From NCBI RefSeq assembly GCF_009680455.1, contig NZ_WKRD01000004.1, positions 186,001 through 250,000 on the forward strand: 64,000 bases of DNA. Reading direction: 5' to 3'. This stretch comes from Lachnospira eligens. GTDB lineage: Bacteria; Bacillota; Clostridia; Lachnospirales; Lachnospiraceae. Every line of letters begins with the position of its first letter. Position 1 is the first letter of the stretch. The notes beneath the pieces were generated by a model. The model saw only the letters and a list, made by a program, of their open reading frames with translations. It did no database searches and was not told the DNA's origin. The translations under genes and the position numbers were made by a program. Positions 1 to 11,026 of the stretch are shown in pieces.

Positions 1-36
1 AAGGTAATCTGGAACCCAGAGGAAAGGGGCGTATAA
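1..36 (+). CDS. queE: 7-carboxy-7-deazaguanine synthase QueE, C-terminal end only
   Basis: The first 11 codons of the window read KVIWNPEERGV and then stop (TAA at 34-36). A Lys/His-x-Ile-Trp-x-Pro...Arg-Gly-Val ending is what I recall for clostridial QueE, the radical-SAM enzyme that makes CDG from carboxytetrahydropterin. The next three genes (folE, queC, queF) supply other steps of the same pathway, so the operon context supports the call. Only the tail is visible, so identity rests on a short motif and synteny. Confidence 0.55.
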   Translation, partial: KVIWNPEERGV

Positions 37-123
37 TGTGAAAAATCCTAATATCAAAGATTTTTTACGTGCAAATTTGTGCTTTCAGCCCAAAGTTTGC
101 GGGGTGAAGCAAGAATGGAGATT

Positions 124-696
124 ATGATGATAGATACGAAAGCAATTGAGGAGCATATTAGAGGGATTCTTGTTGCATTGGGCGACGACCCGGAGAGGGA
201 GGGCTTAAAGGATACACCAAAGCGAGTTGCGAAGATGTACGAGGAGGTCTTTCTTGGGATGAATTACTCCAATCACGAAATTGCGCAGATGTTTGATAAG
301 ACATTTGAGGATGGAATTGAGGAACTTGATACTTCTAAGGTTGTAGTTATGAAGGACATCGACCTGTTTTCTTACTGCGAGCACCATATGGCGCTTATGT
401 ATGATATGAAGGCGACAGTTGCGTACATTCCTAATGGGAAGGTTATAGGCTTATCAAAGATTGCAAGAATATGCGATATGGTTGGAAGAAGACTGCAGTT
501 ACAGGAAAGAATCGGTCAGGATATTGCGGACATTATGACAGAGATAACAGGAAGCGAGGATGTTGCGGTGGTGCTTGAAGGATATCACAGCTGTGTGTCG
601 GCAAGAGGAATTAAGAAAAACAACACGAGAACAATGACTGTAGAGTTAAGAGGAAGCTTTAAGGACGATGCAGCATTACAAATGTATCTAAGATAG
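124..696 (+). CDS. folE: GTP cyclohydrolase I
   Basis: This enzyme converts GTP to 7,8-dihydroneopterin triphosphate, the entry point to folate and, here, to preQ1/queuosine. The T-fold core is clear: the Zn-ligand segment [11 protein letters not shown] and the later HSCVSARGI carrying the third zinc cysteine, plus [16 protein letters not shown] in between. The longest frame opens at a GTG (79), but ATG 124 or 127 is preferred because an ATGGAG ribosome site sits just upstream and family proteins begin near [10 protein letters not shown]; length is then about 190 residues, normal for FolE. It lies between the queE end and queC, separated from queC by only 12 bases, so the que operon context suggests its product feeds queuosine synthesis. 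Confidence 0.93.
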   Translation: MMIDTKAIEEHIRGILVALGDDPEREGLKDTPKRVAKMYEEVFLGMNYSNHEIAQMFDKTFEDGIEELDTSKVVVMKDIDLFSYCEHHMALMYDMKATVAYIPNGKVIGLSKIARICDMVGRRLQLQERIGQDIADIMTEITGSEDVAVVLEGYHSCVSARGIKKNNTRTMTVELRGSFKDDAALQMYLR

Positions 697-708
697 GAGA
701 GATGAGTT

Positions 709-1392
709 ATGAAAGCATTAGTATTATCAAGCGGTGGCGTGGATTCCACTACGGCACTGGCATTGGCAGTGAGCCGATATGGAAAGGACAATGTAATTGC
801 TCTGTCAGTTTCTTATGGACAGAAGCACGATAAAGAAATTCAGGCGGCAAAGGCTGTTTCTGCATTTTACGGAGTGGAGCAGTTATTCCTGGATCTGAGT
901 AAGATTTTTCAATATAGCAACTGCTCTTTATTGCAGCAGTCTACAGAGGAAATTCCAGAGGAGAGCTATGCCATGCAGATTGAAAAGACGGAGGGCGAAA
1001 AGCCTGTAAGCACCTATGTGCCATTTCGAAATGGACTGTTTCTTTCATCGGCGGCAAGCATTGCACTAAGCAAGGACTGCAGCGTGATTCTTTATGGCGC
1101 ACATGCAGATGATTCAGCTGGTTTTGCTTATCCAGACTGTTCACCGATGTTTAATGATGCTATGAATCAGGCGATTTTTGAGGGCTCAGGACATCAGTTA
1201 AAGGTGGAGGCGCCATTTGTGAATATGACTAAGGCGGAGGTGGTGAAGATGGGCTTAGAGCTTAACGCACCATACGAGCTTACATGGTCCTGCTATGAAG
1301 GAAAGGATGTGCCTTGCGGCAAATGTGGAACCTGTATCGACAGAGCGGCTGCATTTGCAGCAAATGGGGTAAGTGACCCTGCAATAAAATAA
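709..1392 (+). CDS. queC: 7-cyano-7-deazaguanine synthase QueC
   Basis: ATP-dependent enzyme converting CDG to preQ0. The N-terminal PP-loop is LVLSSGGVDSTTAL (residues about 4-17), and the C-terminal zinc cluster CYEGKDVPCGKCGTC provides four cysteines. The length of 227 residues is normal. A ribosome site (GGAGAG) precedes the ATG. It follows folE closely and is followed 15 bases later by queF, so folE, queC and queF are very likely one transcript. Confidence 0.96.
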   Translation: MKALVLSSGGVDSTTALALAVSRYGKDNVIALSVSYGQKHDKEIQAAKAVSAFYGVEQLFLDLSKIFQYSNCSLLQQSTEEIPEESYAMQIEKTEGEKPVSTYVPFRNGLFLSSAASIALSKDCSVILYGAHADDSAGFAYPDCSPMFNDAMNQAIFEGSGHQLKVEAPFVNMTKAEVVKMGLELNAPYELTWSCYEGKDVPCGKCGTCIDRAAAFAANGVSDPAIK

Positions 1393-1407
1393 AAATTGGA
1401 GAAAGCT

Positions 1408-1890
1408 ATGAGAGAAAAAGAGAATTTAACATTATTAGGCAACCAGCAGAACAATTACGAGACAGATTACAACCCTGGCCTGCTTGAAACATTTGTAAAC
1501 AAACATCCGGAAAATGATTATTTCGTGAAGTTTAACTGCCCGGAATTCACAAGTCTCTGTCCAATTACAGGGCAGCCTGATTTCGCAAACATTATTATTT
1601 CGTATGTCCCAGGCGAGAGAATGGTGGAAAGCAAGAGCTTAAAGCTGTACCTGTTTTCATTCCGTAATCATGGGGATTTTCACGAGGACTGCGTGAACGT
1701 GATTATGAAGGATTTGATTAAGCTGATGGAGCCAAAGTATATTGAAGTGTGGGGCAAATTCACACCCCGTGGTGGAATTTCCATTGATCCATACTGCAAT
1801 TATGGAAAGCCAGGAACTAAGTGGGAAGATGTGGCATTCAACCGTATGGCAAATCATGATATGTATCCGGAGAAGGTGGATAATAGGTAA
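1408..1890 (+). CDS. queF: NADPH-dependent preQ0 reductase QueF (type I)
   Basis: Reduces 7-cyano-7-deazaguanine to preQ1, the base inserted into tRNA. The catalytic cysteine lies in [17 protein letters not shown] and the substrate/NADPH motif in [20 protein letters not shown]. At about 160 residues it is the short single-domain (type I, Bacillus-like) form. The frame extends to a TTG at 1396, but ATG 1408 is chosen because GGAG lies at 1398-1401, the right distance upstream. It is the last gene of the que operon, and a strong terminator follows. Confidence 0.96.
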   Translation: MREKENLTLLGNQQNNYETDYNPGLLETFVNKHPENDYFVKFNCPEFTSLCPITGQPDFANIIISYVPGERMVESKSLKLYLFSFRNHGDFHEDCVNVIMKDLIKLMEPKYIEVWGKFTPRGGISIDPYCNYGKPGTKWEDVAFNRMANHDMYPEKVDNR

Positions 1891-1957
1891 AATAACATTA
1901 TTAAATTTCGTGCAATGCACAAAAACCAGAAGAGTGCTGTAAGGTAATAAAAAGATT

Positions 1958-2001
1958 AAGCGATATTGTATGAATTTACTTTTATACAATATCGCTTTTA
2001 T
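1958..2001. terminator. Bidirectional terminator between queF and glpK
   Basis: A perfect 14-bp stem (1958-1971 pairing with 1984-1997) is followed by T-rich sequence and preceded by A-rich sequence. It sits between the convergent queF (plus) and glpK (minus) and can serve both. Confidence 0.8.
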
Positions 2002-2026
2002 ATGTTAGAAGAATCATCCGACGGAA

Positions 2027-3568
<1,542 letters not shown>

Positions 3569-3671
3569 TTATATTTAAATTATTGTTTTATCAATGTAAT
3601 AATGATAAAATGGAGATGGTATTTTGAGCAACGTGGGCTTATAAGATATTGAGGGTACAAAGGAGGCAGCT

Positions 3672-5864
3672 ATGGTAGACATGAGCAGGTACAATAAGTT
3701 AAGGATTAACCCTGATAGATATAATTATGATCTGGCTACGAATCTTCCATTAAGAAGAACTTTCTGGAGAATAGCTGATAAAACAGTACTTTTTGATAAC
3801 AAAACATATTGCATACTGGCGATAGATATAGAGAATTTTCACCTTATTAATAAGTGGTATGGTCGTGAAACTGGTGATGAGCTTCTTATAGAGATTGGAG
3901 AAGCTCTTAAGAGTATAGATGCCGGGTATGGAACAATTTCCGGATATATGGGTGGAGATAATTTCTGTGTTATATTTGAAGAGAACGATGATGTGATTAA
4001 TCTAATCAGAAAAAGAATATCAGGTATTGTTAACGGATACAGGGGGCATGATATTACAAGGGCATATTATGGTGCATATAAGACTGCAGATAAGGATATA
4101 ACTACAGGTGAGATGTGTGACTATGCGTATGGTGCGCTAGAGATAGCAAAACAGCGCCCTGATAAGGATATCTTCTGGTATGATGATAGTATGGCAAGGG
4201 AACAGGAAGCAGAAGCAAAGCTTATGCCAGAGATATGCAGTGCAATGGATAATGGAGAATTTACATTTTATCTTCAACCCAAATGTATATTACAGACAGG
4301 TAAGATTATTGGTTCTGAGGCACTTGTGAGATGGATAAGTCCTGAGAAAGGATTTATTTCACCAGGACAGTTTATACCGCTGCTTGAAAAGAATGGATTC
4401 ATAAATAAACTTGATGTGTATATATGGGATAAAGTATGTCAGACTATAAGAAGATGGCTTGATGAGGGAAGAACAGTACTGCCAATATCAATAAATGTTT
4501 CGAGAGCAGATATATACTCTATGGATGTTGTAAGAATACTTAAAGGCATGATTGAAAAATATAATATTTCAACAGAGTATATTGAAATAGAGATTACAGA
4601 GAGTGCATATGTGGAGAATGGCTCGGTAATTAAGGATACGGAGAAGGCATTTAAGAATGCGGGCTTTAAGATTCTTATTGATGATTTTGGAAGCGGATAT
4701 TCATCACTTAACATGCTTAAGGATATTGATGCAGATGTTCTGAAACTGGATATGAAATTTCTAGACCTTAATCCGGAAAATAATGATAAAGGTGTAAGCA
4801 TTATAACTGCAGTTCTTGATATGGCAAGACAGCTCGATATTCCGGCTATTGCTGAGGGTATTGAGACTGATGAACAGCTTAAGCTGCTTGAAATCCTGGG
4901 CTGTGAATATGCACAGGGATACTATTATTACAGACCTATGCCTATAAGTGATTATGAGAAGCTTGTTGATGATAAGGACAACGTAGCTGATAAGCTTATT
5001 ATTTTAAAAACAAGAAAGAATGATAAGTCTTATCTTAAGGAGATAACTGATTACTTCTGGAAGATTGCAGATGTTGATCTTGATACGGGAGCATATCACT
5101 TTATAAGAAGGACAGATGAGCCTGATTATGTTATGACACCAAGACCTAAGACTATTGCAGAATATGCAGACAGATATATTAAGTATGGTGTTATCCACCC
5201 GGATGATGTTTCACTTTACAAGGAAGCTATTAATCTTGGCAGAATTAAGAAACAGCTTGATGAGGGGAAAGAAAGAGGAACATACCAGATAAGATATAAT
5301 ATGGATGGAACATATAAATGGTATGTATTTGAGGTTACTAAGCCAACAAATTATTCTGAGGATAACAGGAGAGTGCTTTTCACATGGAAAGAAGCTGATT
5401 ATCAGGCAGGTGCAAGAGAAGATGCAATGGATATTATATATAATACATTTATTAAGATACTCAGGGCTGATTTTCTGCATGACAGATATGAACCTATAAA
5501 GTCAACCCAGGAGGACATAATAAGAGATGCCGGATTATCAGGCAGTATTAAGGAATATATTGACAAATATATTGATATGGGAGTAGTTCACCCTGAGGAT
5601 GCCGGGACATATAGAGATTTTGCCAATCCAGACAGGGTGCTTGAGCATTTCAGAAACAATAAAAAATCATTGAGATTGATATTCAGACGGCTTCTTGATG
5701 GTGAGTATAAGTGGATGGAGTTGGTTGTGTCAAAGAGCAAGGATTACAGTGATGAGATACCTGTATTTATATATTATCTCAGGGAGGTAAGATATATATA
5801 TGAAGATACGATGGTTTCCGAAATAGAGAAAAAGAAACAGATGATATATTCGCAAGGGAAATAG
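3672..5864 (+). CDS. GGDEF/EAL cyclic-di-GMP protein with two C-terminal PAS-like repeats
   Basis: The order is a GGDEF-type domain (residues about 25-170), an EAL phosphodiesterase domain (about 190-440) and two related C-terminal segments that look like PAS folds. The cyclase signature is GGDNF instead of GGDEF, so synthesis activity is doubtful. The EAL part keeps SEALVRW, the DDFGSGYSSL loop and AEGIE, so c-di-GMP hydrolysis is likely. No membrane segment is evident, so it is probably cytoplasmic. AAAGGAGG precedes the start. The reading frame ends at a TAG, but a second frame stays open and protein-like for about 36 more codons (5822-5931); see findings. Confidence 0.88.
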   Translation: MVDMSRYNKLRINPDRYNYDLATNLPLRRTFWRIADKTVLFDNKTYCILAIDIENFHLINKWYGRETGDELLIEIGEALKSIDAGYGTISGYMGGDNFCVIFEENDDVINLIRKRISGIVNGYRGHDITRAYYGAYKTADKDITTGEMCDYAYGALEIAKQRPDKDIFWYDDSMAREQEAEAKLMPEICSAMDNGEFTFYLQPKCILQTGKIIGSEALVRWISPEKGFISPGQFIPLLEKNGFINKLDVYIWDKVCQTIRRWLDEGRTVLPISINVSRADIYSMDVVRILKGMIEKYNISTEYIEIEITESAYVENGSVIKDTEKAFKNAGFKILIDDFGSGYSSLNMLKDIDADVLKLDMKFLDLNPENNDKGVSIITAVLDMARQLDIPAIAEGIETDEQLKLLEILGCEYAQGYYYYRPMPISDYEKLVDDKDNVADKLIILKTRKNDKSYLKEITDYFWKIADVDLDTGAYHFIRRTDEPDYVMTPRPKTIAEYADRYIKYGVIHPDDVSLYKEAINLGRIKKQLDEGKERGTYQIRYNMDGTYKWYVFEVTKPTNYSEDNRRVLFTWKEADYQAGAREDAMDIIYNTFIKILRADFLHDRYEPIKSTQEDIIRDAGLSGSIKEYIDKYIDMGVVHPEDAGTYRDFANPDRVLEHFRNNKKSLRLIFRRLLDGEYKWMELVVSKSKDYSDEIPVFIYYLREVRYIYEDTMVSEIEKKKQMIYSQGK

Positions 5865-5971
5865 TAAGCAATATTAATGATGCAAAGAAACGGGAGATGG
5901 AATTGTGGGTTCAAGCCGCAAAAGAGAAGTAACTATGTTAAACAATAGTAACAATTGTTATTATGAATAAC

Positions 5972-6000
5972 TTTACAACCTTTTCTTTCAATGATATTAT
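5972..6000 (+). promoter_or_regulatory. SigA-type promoter of the suf operon
   Basis: TTTACA (5972-5977) and TATTAT (5995-6000) are separated by exactly 17 bases and lie 38 bases upstream of sufC. Just upstream is a short palindrome around AACAATTGTT (about 5949-5960) that could be an operator; no IscR-type gene is seen nearby. Confidence 0.7.
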
Positions 6001-6037
6001 GTGTGTTGCTAAAAGAATGTACAGCTAAGGAGGCATT

Positions 6038-6778
6038 ATGGCACAGGAAATATTAAATGTGAGCCAGCTTAAGGTTGGTGTTGAAGATAAAGAAATACTT
6101 CATGGGGTTGATCTTTCTCTTAATAAGGGAGAGACTCATGTACTTATGGGACCTAACGGAGCAGGTAAGTCTACTCTTGGTTATGCTCTCATGGGTAACC
6201 CAAGATATGAGATATTAGGTGGTAAGGTTACATTTAACGGAGAAGATTTACTTTCTAAGAATGTTGCTGAGAGATCACAGGCAGGTCTTTTTCTGTCTTT
6301 CCAGAATCCTATTGAGGTTCCTGGTATCACACTTGGTAATTTTATAAGAAGTTCTATGGAGCAGCGTGGAAAGAAGATGACATACTTCAAGTTCAAGAAG
6401 CTCCTTCAGGAGAAGATGGAATTCCTTCAGATGGATCCATCATATATGGACAGAGACCTTAATGTTGGTTTCTCAGGTGGTGAGAAGAAGAAAGCTGAGA
6501 TATTACAGCTTCTTATGCTTGAGCCTTCTCTTGCTATTCTTGATGAGACTGACTCAGGACTTGATGTAGATGCTGTTAAGACAGTATCGCTAGGTGTTGA
6601 AGAATATCAGAAGACTCAGAACGGAGCACTTCTTATTATCACTCACAGCACCCGTATCTTAGAGGCACTTAAGGTGGATTATACTCATGTTCTTGTCAAT
6701 GGTAATGTTGTTGCAACAGGCGACAGTGCTATGATTGATGATATCAATGAGAATGGTTTCGAAAGATTCATCAAGTAA
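6038..6778 (+). CDS. sufC: Fe-S cluster assembly ATPase SufC
   Basis: ABC-type ATPase that drives the SufBCD scaffold complex. Walker A GPNGAGKST (residues about 39-47), the Suf-specific SFQNPIEVPGI, the signature FSGGEKKKAEILQ and Walker B LAILDETDSGLDVDA are all intact. At 246 residues it is full length. AAGGAGG precedes the ATG. It is the first gene of sufCBDSU and is followed after 20 bases by sufB. Confidence 0.97.
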   Translation: MAQEILNVSQLKVGVEDKEILHGVDLSLNKGETHVLMGPNGAGKSTLGYALMGNPRYEILGGKVTFNGEDLLSKNVAERSQAGLFLSFQNPIEVPGITLGNFIRSSMEQRGKKMTYFKFKKLLQEKMEFLQMDPSYMDRDLNVGFSGGEKKKAEILQLLMLEPSLAILDETDSGLDVDAVKTVSLGVEEYQKTQNGALLIITHSTRILEALKVDYTHVLVNGNVVATGDSAMIDDINENGFERFIK

Positions 6779-6798
6779 TTAAGGCTCGGAGGCTTGTA

Positions 6799-8205
6799 AT
6801 GGAAGAAAAGACATTTGTAGATGACATAAACAGAAGTGTTTATGATATTAAGAACGAAGAGAACGATTCTTATAGAATAAAGCAGGGACTTACTCCAGAA
6901 ATCGTTGAGAAGATATCAGAAGAGAAGCATGATCCTGCTTGGATGAGAGAGTTCAGACTTAAGTCATTAGAGATATATAATAATATGCAGGTGCCTGACT
7001 GGGGTCCGTCTATTGATGGACTCAATATGGATAATATTGCTACTTATGTTCGTGCCAATACGAATATGAAGGGTGACTGGAAGGATGTACCAGAAGAGAT
7101 TAAGGATACATTTGACAGATTAGGTATTCCTAAGGCGGAGAGAGAGTCATTAGCCGGAGTTGGAGCACAGTACGACTCAGAGCTTGTATACCATAATGTC
7201 CGTAAGGAGGTTGCTGATCAGGGTGTTGTATACACTGATATGGAAAGTGCACTTACAGGTGAATATGCAGATATGGTACACGAGCATTTTATGAAGCTTA
7301 TTACACCACAGGATCATAAGTTCGCAGCACTTCACGGAGCTGTATGGTCTGGTGGTTCATTTGTGTATGTACCAAAGGGAGTTAATCTTGAGATTCCTCT
7401 GCAGTCATATTTCAGACTTAATGCTGCAGGAGCAGGTCAGTTTGAGCATACACTTATTATTGTTGATGAGGGTGCAAGTCTTCACTTTATTGAAGGATGT
7501 TCAGCACCTAAATATAATGTTGCCAATCTTCATGCAGGTGCGGTTGAGCTTTTTGTGGCTAAGAATGCAAAGCTTCGTTACTCAACAATTGAGAACTGGA
7601 GCAAGAATATGTATAATCTTAACACTAAGAGAGCAACTGTTGCTGAAGGTGGTAAGATTGAATGGGTTTCAGGCTCATTTGGTTCGCATGTATCATATCT
7701 GTATCCTATGAGTATCCTTAATGGAGAACGCTCAAGCTGTGAATTCACAGGAATTACATTTGCAGGAGCAGGACAGAACCTTGATACAGGTATGAAGGTA
7801 GTTCATAACGCACCAGCTACAACATCAGTTGTAAGTACTAAGTCAATATCTAAGGGTGGCGGAATCAGTACTTTCAGAAGTGCGGTAACAATGACTACCA
7901 AGGCTAAGAAGAGTAAATCATCAGTTTCATGTCAGTCACTTATGATAGATGATATTTCAAGATCTGATACAATTCCGGCTATGGATATCCGTGTTAATGA
8001 TGCGGATGTAGGACATGAGGCAACAATTGGACGAATCAGTGATGATGCTGTATTTTATCTTATGTCAAGAGGAATTCCGGAAGATGATGCGAGAGCAATG
8101 ATTGTTTCAGGATTTGCTGATAATGTATCTAAGGAGCTTCCGCTTGAGTATGCAATGGAGATGAATAATCTTATTAAGCTTGAGATGAAGGGCAGCATTG
8201 GTTAA
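6799..8205 (+). CDS. sufB: Fe-S cluster assembly scaffold SufB
   Basis: Beta-helical scaffold subunit on which [Fe-S] clusters are built with SufC and SufD. The 468 residues match the family, with the conserved HAAVWSGGSFVYVPKGV-like block (here HGAVWSGGSFVYVPKGV) and the C-terminal core DADVGHEATIGRISDDAVFY, shared in part with SufD. The conserved C-terminal cysteine lies in SSVSCQSLMI. CGGAGG precedes the ATG. It sits in the middle of a tightly packed suf operon. Confidence 0.97.
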   Translation: MEEKTFVDDINRSVYDIKNEENDSYRIKQGLTPEIVEKISEEKHDPAWMREFRLKSLEIYNNMQVPDWGPSIDGLNMDNIATYVRANTNMKGDWKDVPEEIKDTFDRLGIPKAERESLAGVGAQYDSELVYHNVRKEVADQGVVYTDMESALTGEYADMVHEHFMKLITPQDHKFAALHGAVWSGGSFVYVPKGVNLEIPLQSYFRLNAAGAGQFEHTLIIVDEGASLHFIEGCSAPKYNVANLHAGAVELFVAKNAKLRYSTIENWSKNMYNLNTKRATVAEGGKIEWVSGSFGSHVSYLYPMSILNGERSSCEFTGITFAGAGQNLDTGMKVVHNAPATTSVVSTKSISKGGGISTFRSAVTMTTKAKKSKSSVSCQSLMIDDISRSDTIPAMDIRVNDADVGHEATIGRISDDAVFYLMSRGIPEDDARAMIVSGFADNVSKELPLEYAMEMNNLIKLEMKGSIG

Positions 8206-8229
8206 GTTAATCAGAGTGAGGAATATGAT

Positions 8230-9300
8230 ATGATAGGTATCGAAGAAAAGGACATGATAATAAACCGTATCCCAGCCAAGACATGGAATCATCTTCATAT
8301 GAACCAGAGCAAGGTTGGAGAGGTTGTAATTAACCGTACAGGTGAGTTAAATGCTTCTGTTAATGATGTAAGTCTCATTGATGATGGAAAGCTTAACAAT
8401 GGTGAGCTTGACAATATCATTGGTGGATGTGGTCAGGAGATTACAGAGGCAGCTAAGAAGTCACAGGCTGAACCTGTATATTATATAACAGATAAGAAGA
8501 ATGCAGGTTTTGTAAGACTCGACTTCAATTATGGAAAGAGTAATGCAGACATCAATGTTGTTGGTATTGAAACTAAAGAGAATGCCAGCATTGATGTTTA
8601 CATGGATTTTAATGGAGATAAAGATGGAGAAGGCTTCGCAGCAGTACAGACAAGATTATATGCCGCCAAGGATTCGGTTATCCGTCTTATCCAGATTCAG
8701 AGGGTAGGCAGTGAGACAACATTTATTAATGATATCGGTGGTTACTGTGAAGATGGTGCAAGAATTGAACTTGTGCAGCTTTATTTAAGCGGAAAGAACA
8801 GATACGAAGGCTGTGAGATTAAGCTTGCAGGTGATGGAAGCTCTATGTCTGCAGAGATTGGATATGTTGCAGCAGGTAAAGAAAGACTTGATATGAACTA
8901 CTGCGTAAGACATATCGGCAAGAAGACAGAATGTGCAATCAATGCGGCAGGTGCATTGAGAGATACAGCATTTAAGCTGTTCAGAGGAACTATTGATTTC
9001 ATTAAGGGTTCAGCAGGTTCTGTTGGTAATGAGAAGGAAGAAGTTCTTCTTATTGATGAAAAATGTGTCAACCAGACTATTCCTATTATTCTATGTGCAG
9101 AAGAAGATGTTGTCGGTAATCACGGTGCAACTATAGGAAAGCCTGATGAGGAGCTTTTATTCTATCTTGAATCAAGAGGAATACCGGCACAAGAATGTTA
9201 TAATATGCTGGCAGCAGCTAAGCTTTTAGCTGTATGCGGCAAAATCCCTGATGATGGTATCAGGAACGAGATACATGACTACATTAAAGAGGTTTATTAA
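8230..9300 (+). CDS. sufD: Fe-S cluster assembly protein SufD
   Basis: Paralogue of SufB that completes the SufBC2D complex. The C-terminal DVVGNHGATIGKPDEELLFY parallels the SufB core. The N-terminal half is divergent, as is usual for clostridial SufD. At 356 residues it is slightly shorter than enterobacterial SufD (about 420). The stop codon overlaps the sufS start (TAATG), indicating translational coupling. Confidence 0.93.
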   Translation: MIGIEEKDMIINRIPAKTWNHLHMNQSKVGEVVINRTGELNASVNDVSLIDDGKLNNGELDNIIGGCGQEITEAAKKSQAEPVYYITDKKNAGFVRLDFNYGKSNADINVVGIETKENASIDVYMDFNGDKDGEGFAAVQTRLYAAKDSVIRLIQIQRVGSETTFINDIGGYCEDGARIELVQLYLSGKNRYEGCEIKLAGDGSSMSAEIGYVAAGKERLDMNYCVRHIGKKTECAINAAGALRDTAFKLFRGTIDFIKGSAGSVGNEKEEVLLIDEKCVNQTIPIILCAEEDVVGNHGATIGKPDEELLFYLESRGIPAQECYNMLAAAKLLAVCGKIPDDGIRNEIHDYIKEVY

Positions 9301-10529
9301 TGAGTGAGTTAAGTAAGACGATTGAGTCTATAAGAAAAGATTTCCCACTTATTTCGGGAAGCAATATTGCATATCTTGATAATGCAGCGACTACACAGAA
9401 GCCACAGGCTGTTCTTGATGCAGTTAATAAGTATTATCAGGAGATGAACGCCAATCCGTTCAGAGGTGTATACGAATTAAGTGAGATTGCTACAGAAAGT
9501 TATGAGAATGCAAGAAAGGCAGTAGCTCAGTTTATTGGTGCTAAAGATGCAAGCCAGATAGTATTTACAAGAAATGCTACAGAGAGTCTTAACTTAATTG
9601 CATACAGTTATGGAATGAATTTCATTAAAGAGGGTGATGAGATTGTTGTTAGTGTTATGGAACACCACAGCAATTTCCTTCCATGGAAGCATGTTGCAGA
9701 AAAATGTGGAGCGGTATTAAAGCAGCTTACACCTGATGAGAATGGAGAGATTACAGACAAGTCTTTAGAGGTTATCACAGATAAGACTAGGCTTGTAGCA
9801 GTTACCCAGGTTTCTAATGTATTAGGAAGAGTTAATGATATAAAGCATATTGCAGAGGTTGCACATGCACATGGTGCGGTTATTGTGGCTGACGGAGCAC
9901 AGAGTGTTCCTCATATGCCGGTTAATGTAACAGACCTTGATGTTGACTTCCTTGTATTTTCTGGACATAAGATGTTAGCACCTATGGGAATCGGAGCATT
10001 ATATGGCAAGAAAGAGCTTCTTGACAAGATGCCACCATTCTTAAGCGGTGGTGAGATGATTGAGATTGTTCACTGGGACAGAGTTAAATATGCAGAGGTT
10101 CCACATAAGTTTGAGGCAGGAACTGTTAATACTGGCGGTGCAGTCGGACTTCATGCGGCAATTGAATATATTAACAAAGTTGGATTTAACACAATCATGG
10201 CACAGGAGAGAAAGCTTACTAAGATTGCTGTTGACGCCATTAATGATATGAAGGGAGTTAACTTAATAGGTTCTCCGAAGGCAGAAGACCATGAGGGTAT
10301 AGTCACATTTACAATTGACGGAGTACACCCACATGATGTTGCTTCTATACTTGATTCACAGCATATTGCAGTAAGAGCAGGACATCACTGCGCACAGCCA
10401 TTAATGGATTTCCTTAAGGTTAATTCAACAACGAGAGCAAGCTTTGCTTTCTATAACACAGAAGAAGAAGTACAGCATTTTATAGAAGAACTATCTAAGA
10501 TCAGGGGGCTTATGGGATATGGAGACTAA
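9300..10529 (+). CDS. sufS: Cysteine desulfurase SufS (group II)
   Basis: PLP enzyme that takes sulfur from cysteine and passes it to SufU. The N-terminal YLDNAATTQKPQAV, the histidine-rich MEHHSNFLPW, the PLP lysine in FSGHKMLAPMGIGALYG and the C-terminal catalytic cysteine in RAGHHCAQPLMDFL are visible. At 409 residues it is full length. It overlaps sufD by one base and sufU by 11 bases. Confidence 0.97.
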   Translation: MSELSKTIESIRKDFPLISGSNIAYLDNAATTQKPQAVLDAVNKYYQEMNANPFRGVYELSEIATESYENARKAVAQFIGAKDASQIVFTRNATESLNLIAYSYGMNFIKEGDEIVVSVMEHHSNFLPWKHVAEKCGAVLKQLTPDENGEITDKSLEVITDKTRLVAVTQVSNVLGRVNDIKHIAEVAHAHGAVIVADGAQSVPHMPVNVTDLDVDFLVFSGHKMLAPMGIGALYGKKELLDKMPPFLSGGEMIEIVHWDRVKYAEVPHKFEAGTVNTGGAVGLHAAIEYINKVGFNTIMAQERKLTKIAVDAINDMKGVNLIGSPKAEDHEGIVTFTIDGVHPHDVASILDSQHIAVRAGHHCAQPLMDFLKVNSTTRASFAFYNTEEEVQHFIEELSKIRGLMGYGD

Positions 10530-10959
10530 AACTTTTTATAATGAGGTTCTTACGGACCATAACATGCATCCATATCATAAGCATGATATAGACAATGCAG
10601 ACTTAGAGCTTGAGGGTGTTAATCCAAGCTGTGGAGACGACATAATCTTAAAGCTTAAGTTTGATGATGCTAAGAAAACTATTGTTGATGGGGCATTTAC
10701 AGGAGATGGCTGTGCAATATCGCAGGCATCAGCAGATATAATGCTTGAGCTTATCATTGGAAAGCCTATAGATGAGGCAGTACATCTTTCAGAACTTTTC
10801 CTTAAGATGATTAAGGATGAGGCAACTGAGGAAGAGATTGATGAGCTTGATGAAGCCGGAGCATTAAGAGATATCTCTCATATGCCAGCAAGAGTTAAAT
10901 GTGCAGTACTTGGCTGGCACACAATGGAAGAGATGGTAGAGAACCTTAAGAATGTTTAG
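10519..10959 (+). CDS. sufU: Zinc-dependent sulfurtransferase SufU
   Basis: SufU accepts persulfide sulfur from SufS in Gram-positive bacteria. Three zinc-ligand cysteines are visible, in NPSCGDDI, GDGCAISQASADIM and RVKCAVLGWHTMEE, together with the extra 18-20 residue region that separates SufU from IscU. At 146 residues it has normal length. It starts inside the end of sufS, and a terminator follows. Confidence 0.96.
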   Translation: METKTFYNEVLTDHNMHPYHKHDIDNADLELEGVNPSCGDDIILKLKFDDAKKTIVDGAFTGDGCAISQASADIMLELIIGKPIDEAVHLSELFLKMIKDEATEEEIDELDEAGALRDISHMPARVKCAVLGWHTMEEMVENLKNV

Positions 10960-10964
10960 AATGT

Positions 10965-10999
10965 AACCCAATCACTTATAATATGGTGATTGGGTTTTA
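10965..10999 (+). terminator. Intrinsic terminator of the suf operon
   Basis: A perfect 11-bp stem (10965-10975 with 10986-10996) is followed by TTTT, 5 bases after the sufU stop. Confidence 0.8.
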
Positions 11000-11026
11000 A
11001 TGTTTGTAGATAAGAATGGAGTAAAT

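Noticed and set aside
205..387. Minus-strand open frame inside folE
   Set aside because: Shadow of a clear coding gene; no ribosome site, and its composition reflects antisense of folE.
124..1890. preQ1 riboswitch before the que genes
   Set aside because: Bases 37-123 follow the queE stop and show no preQ1 aptamer pattern; any riboswitch would lie upstream of the window.
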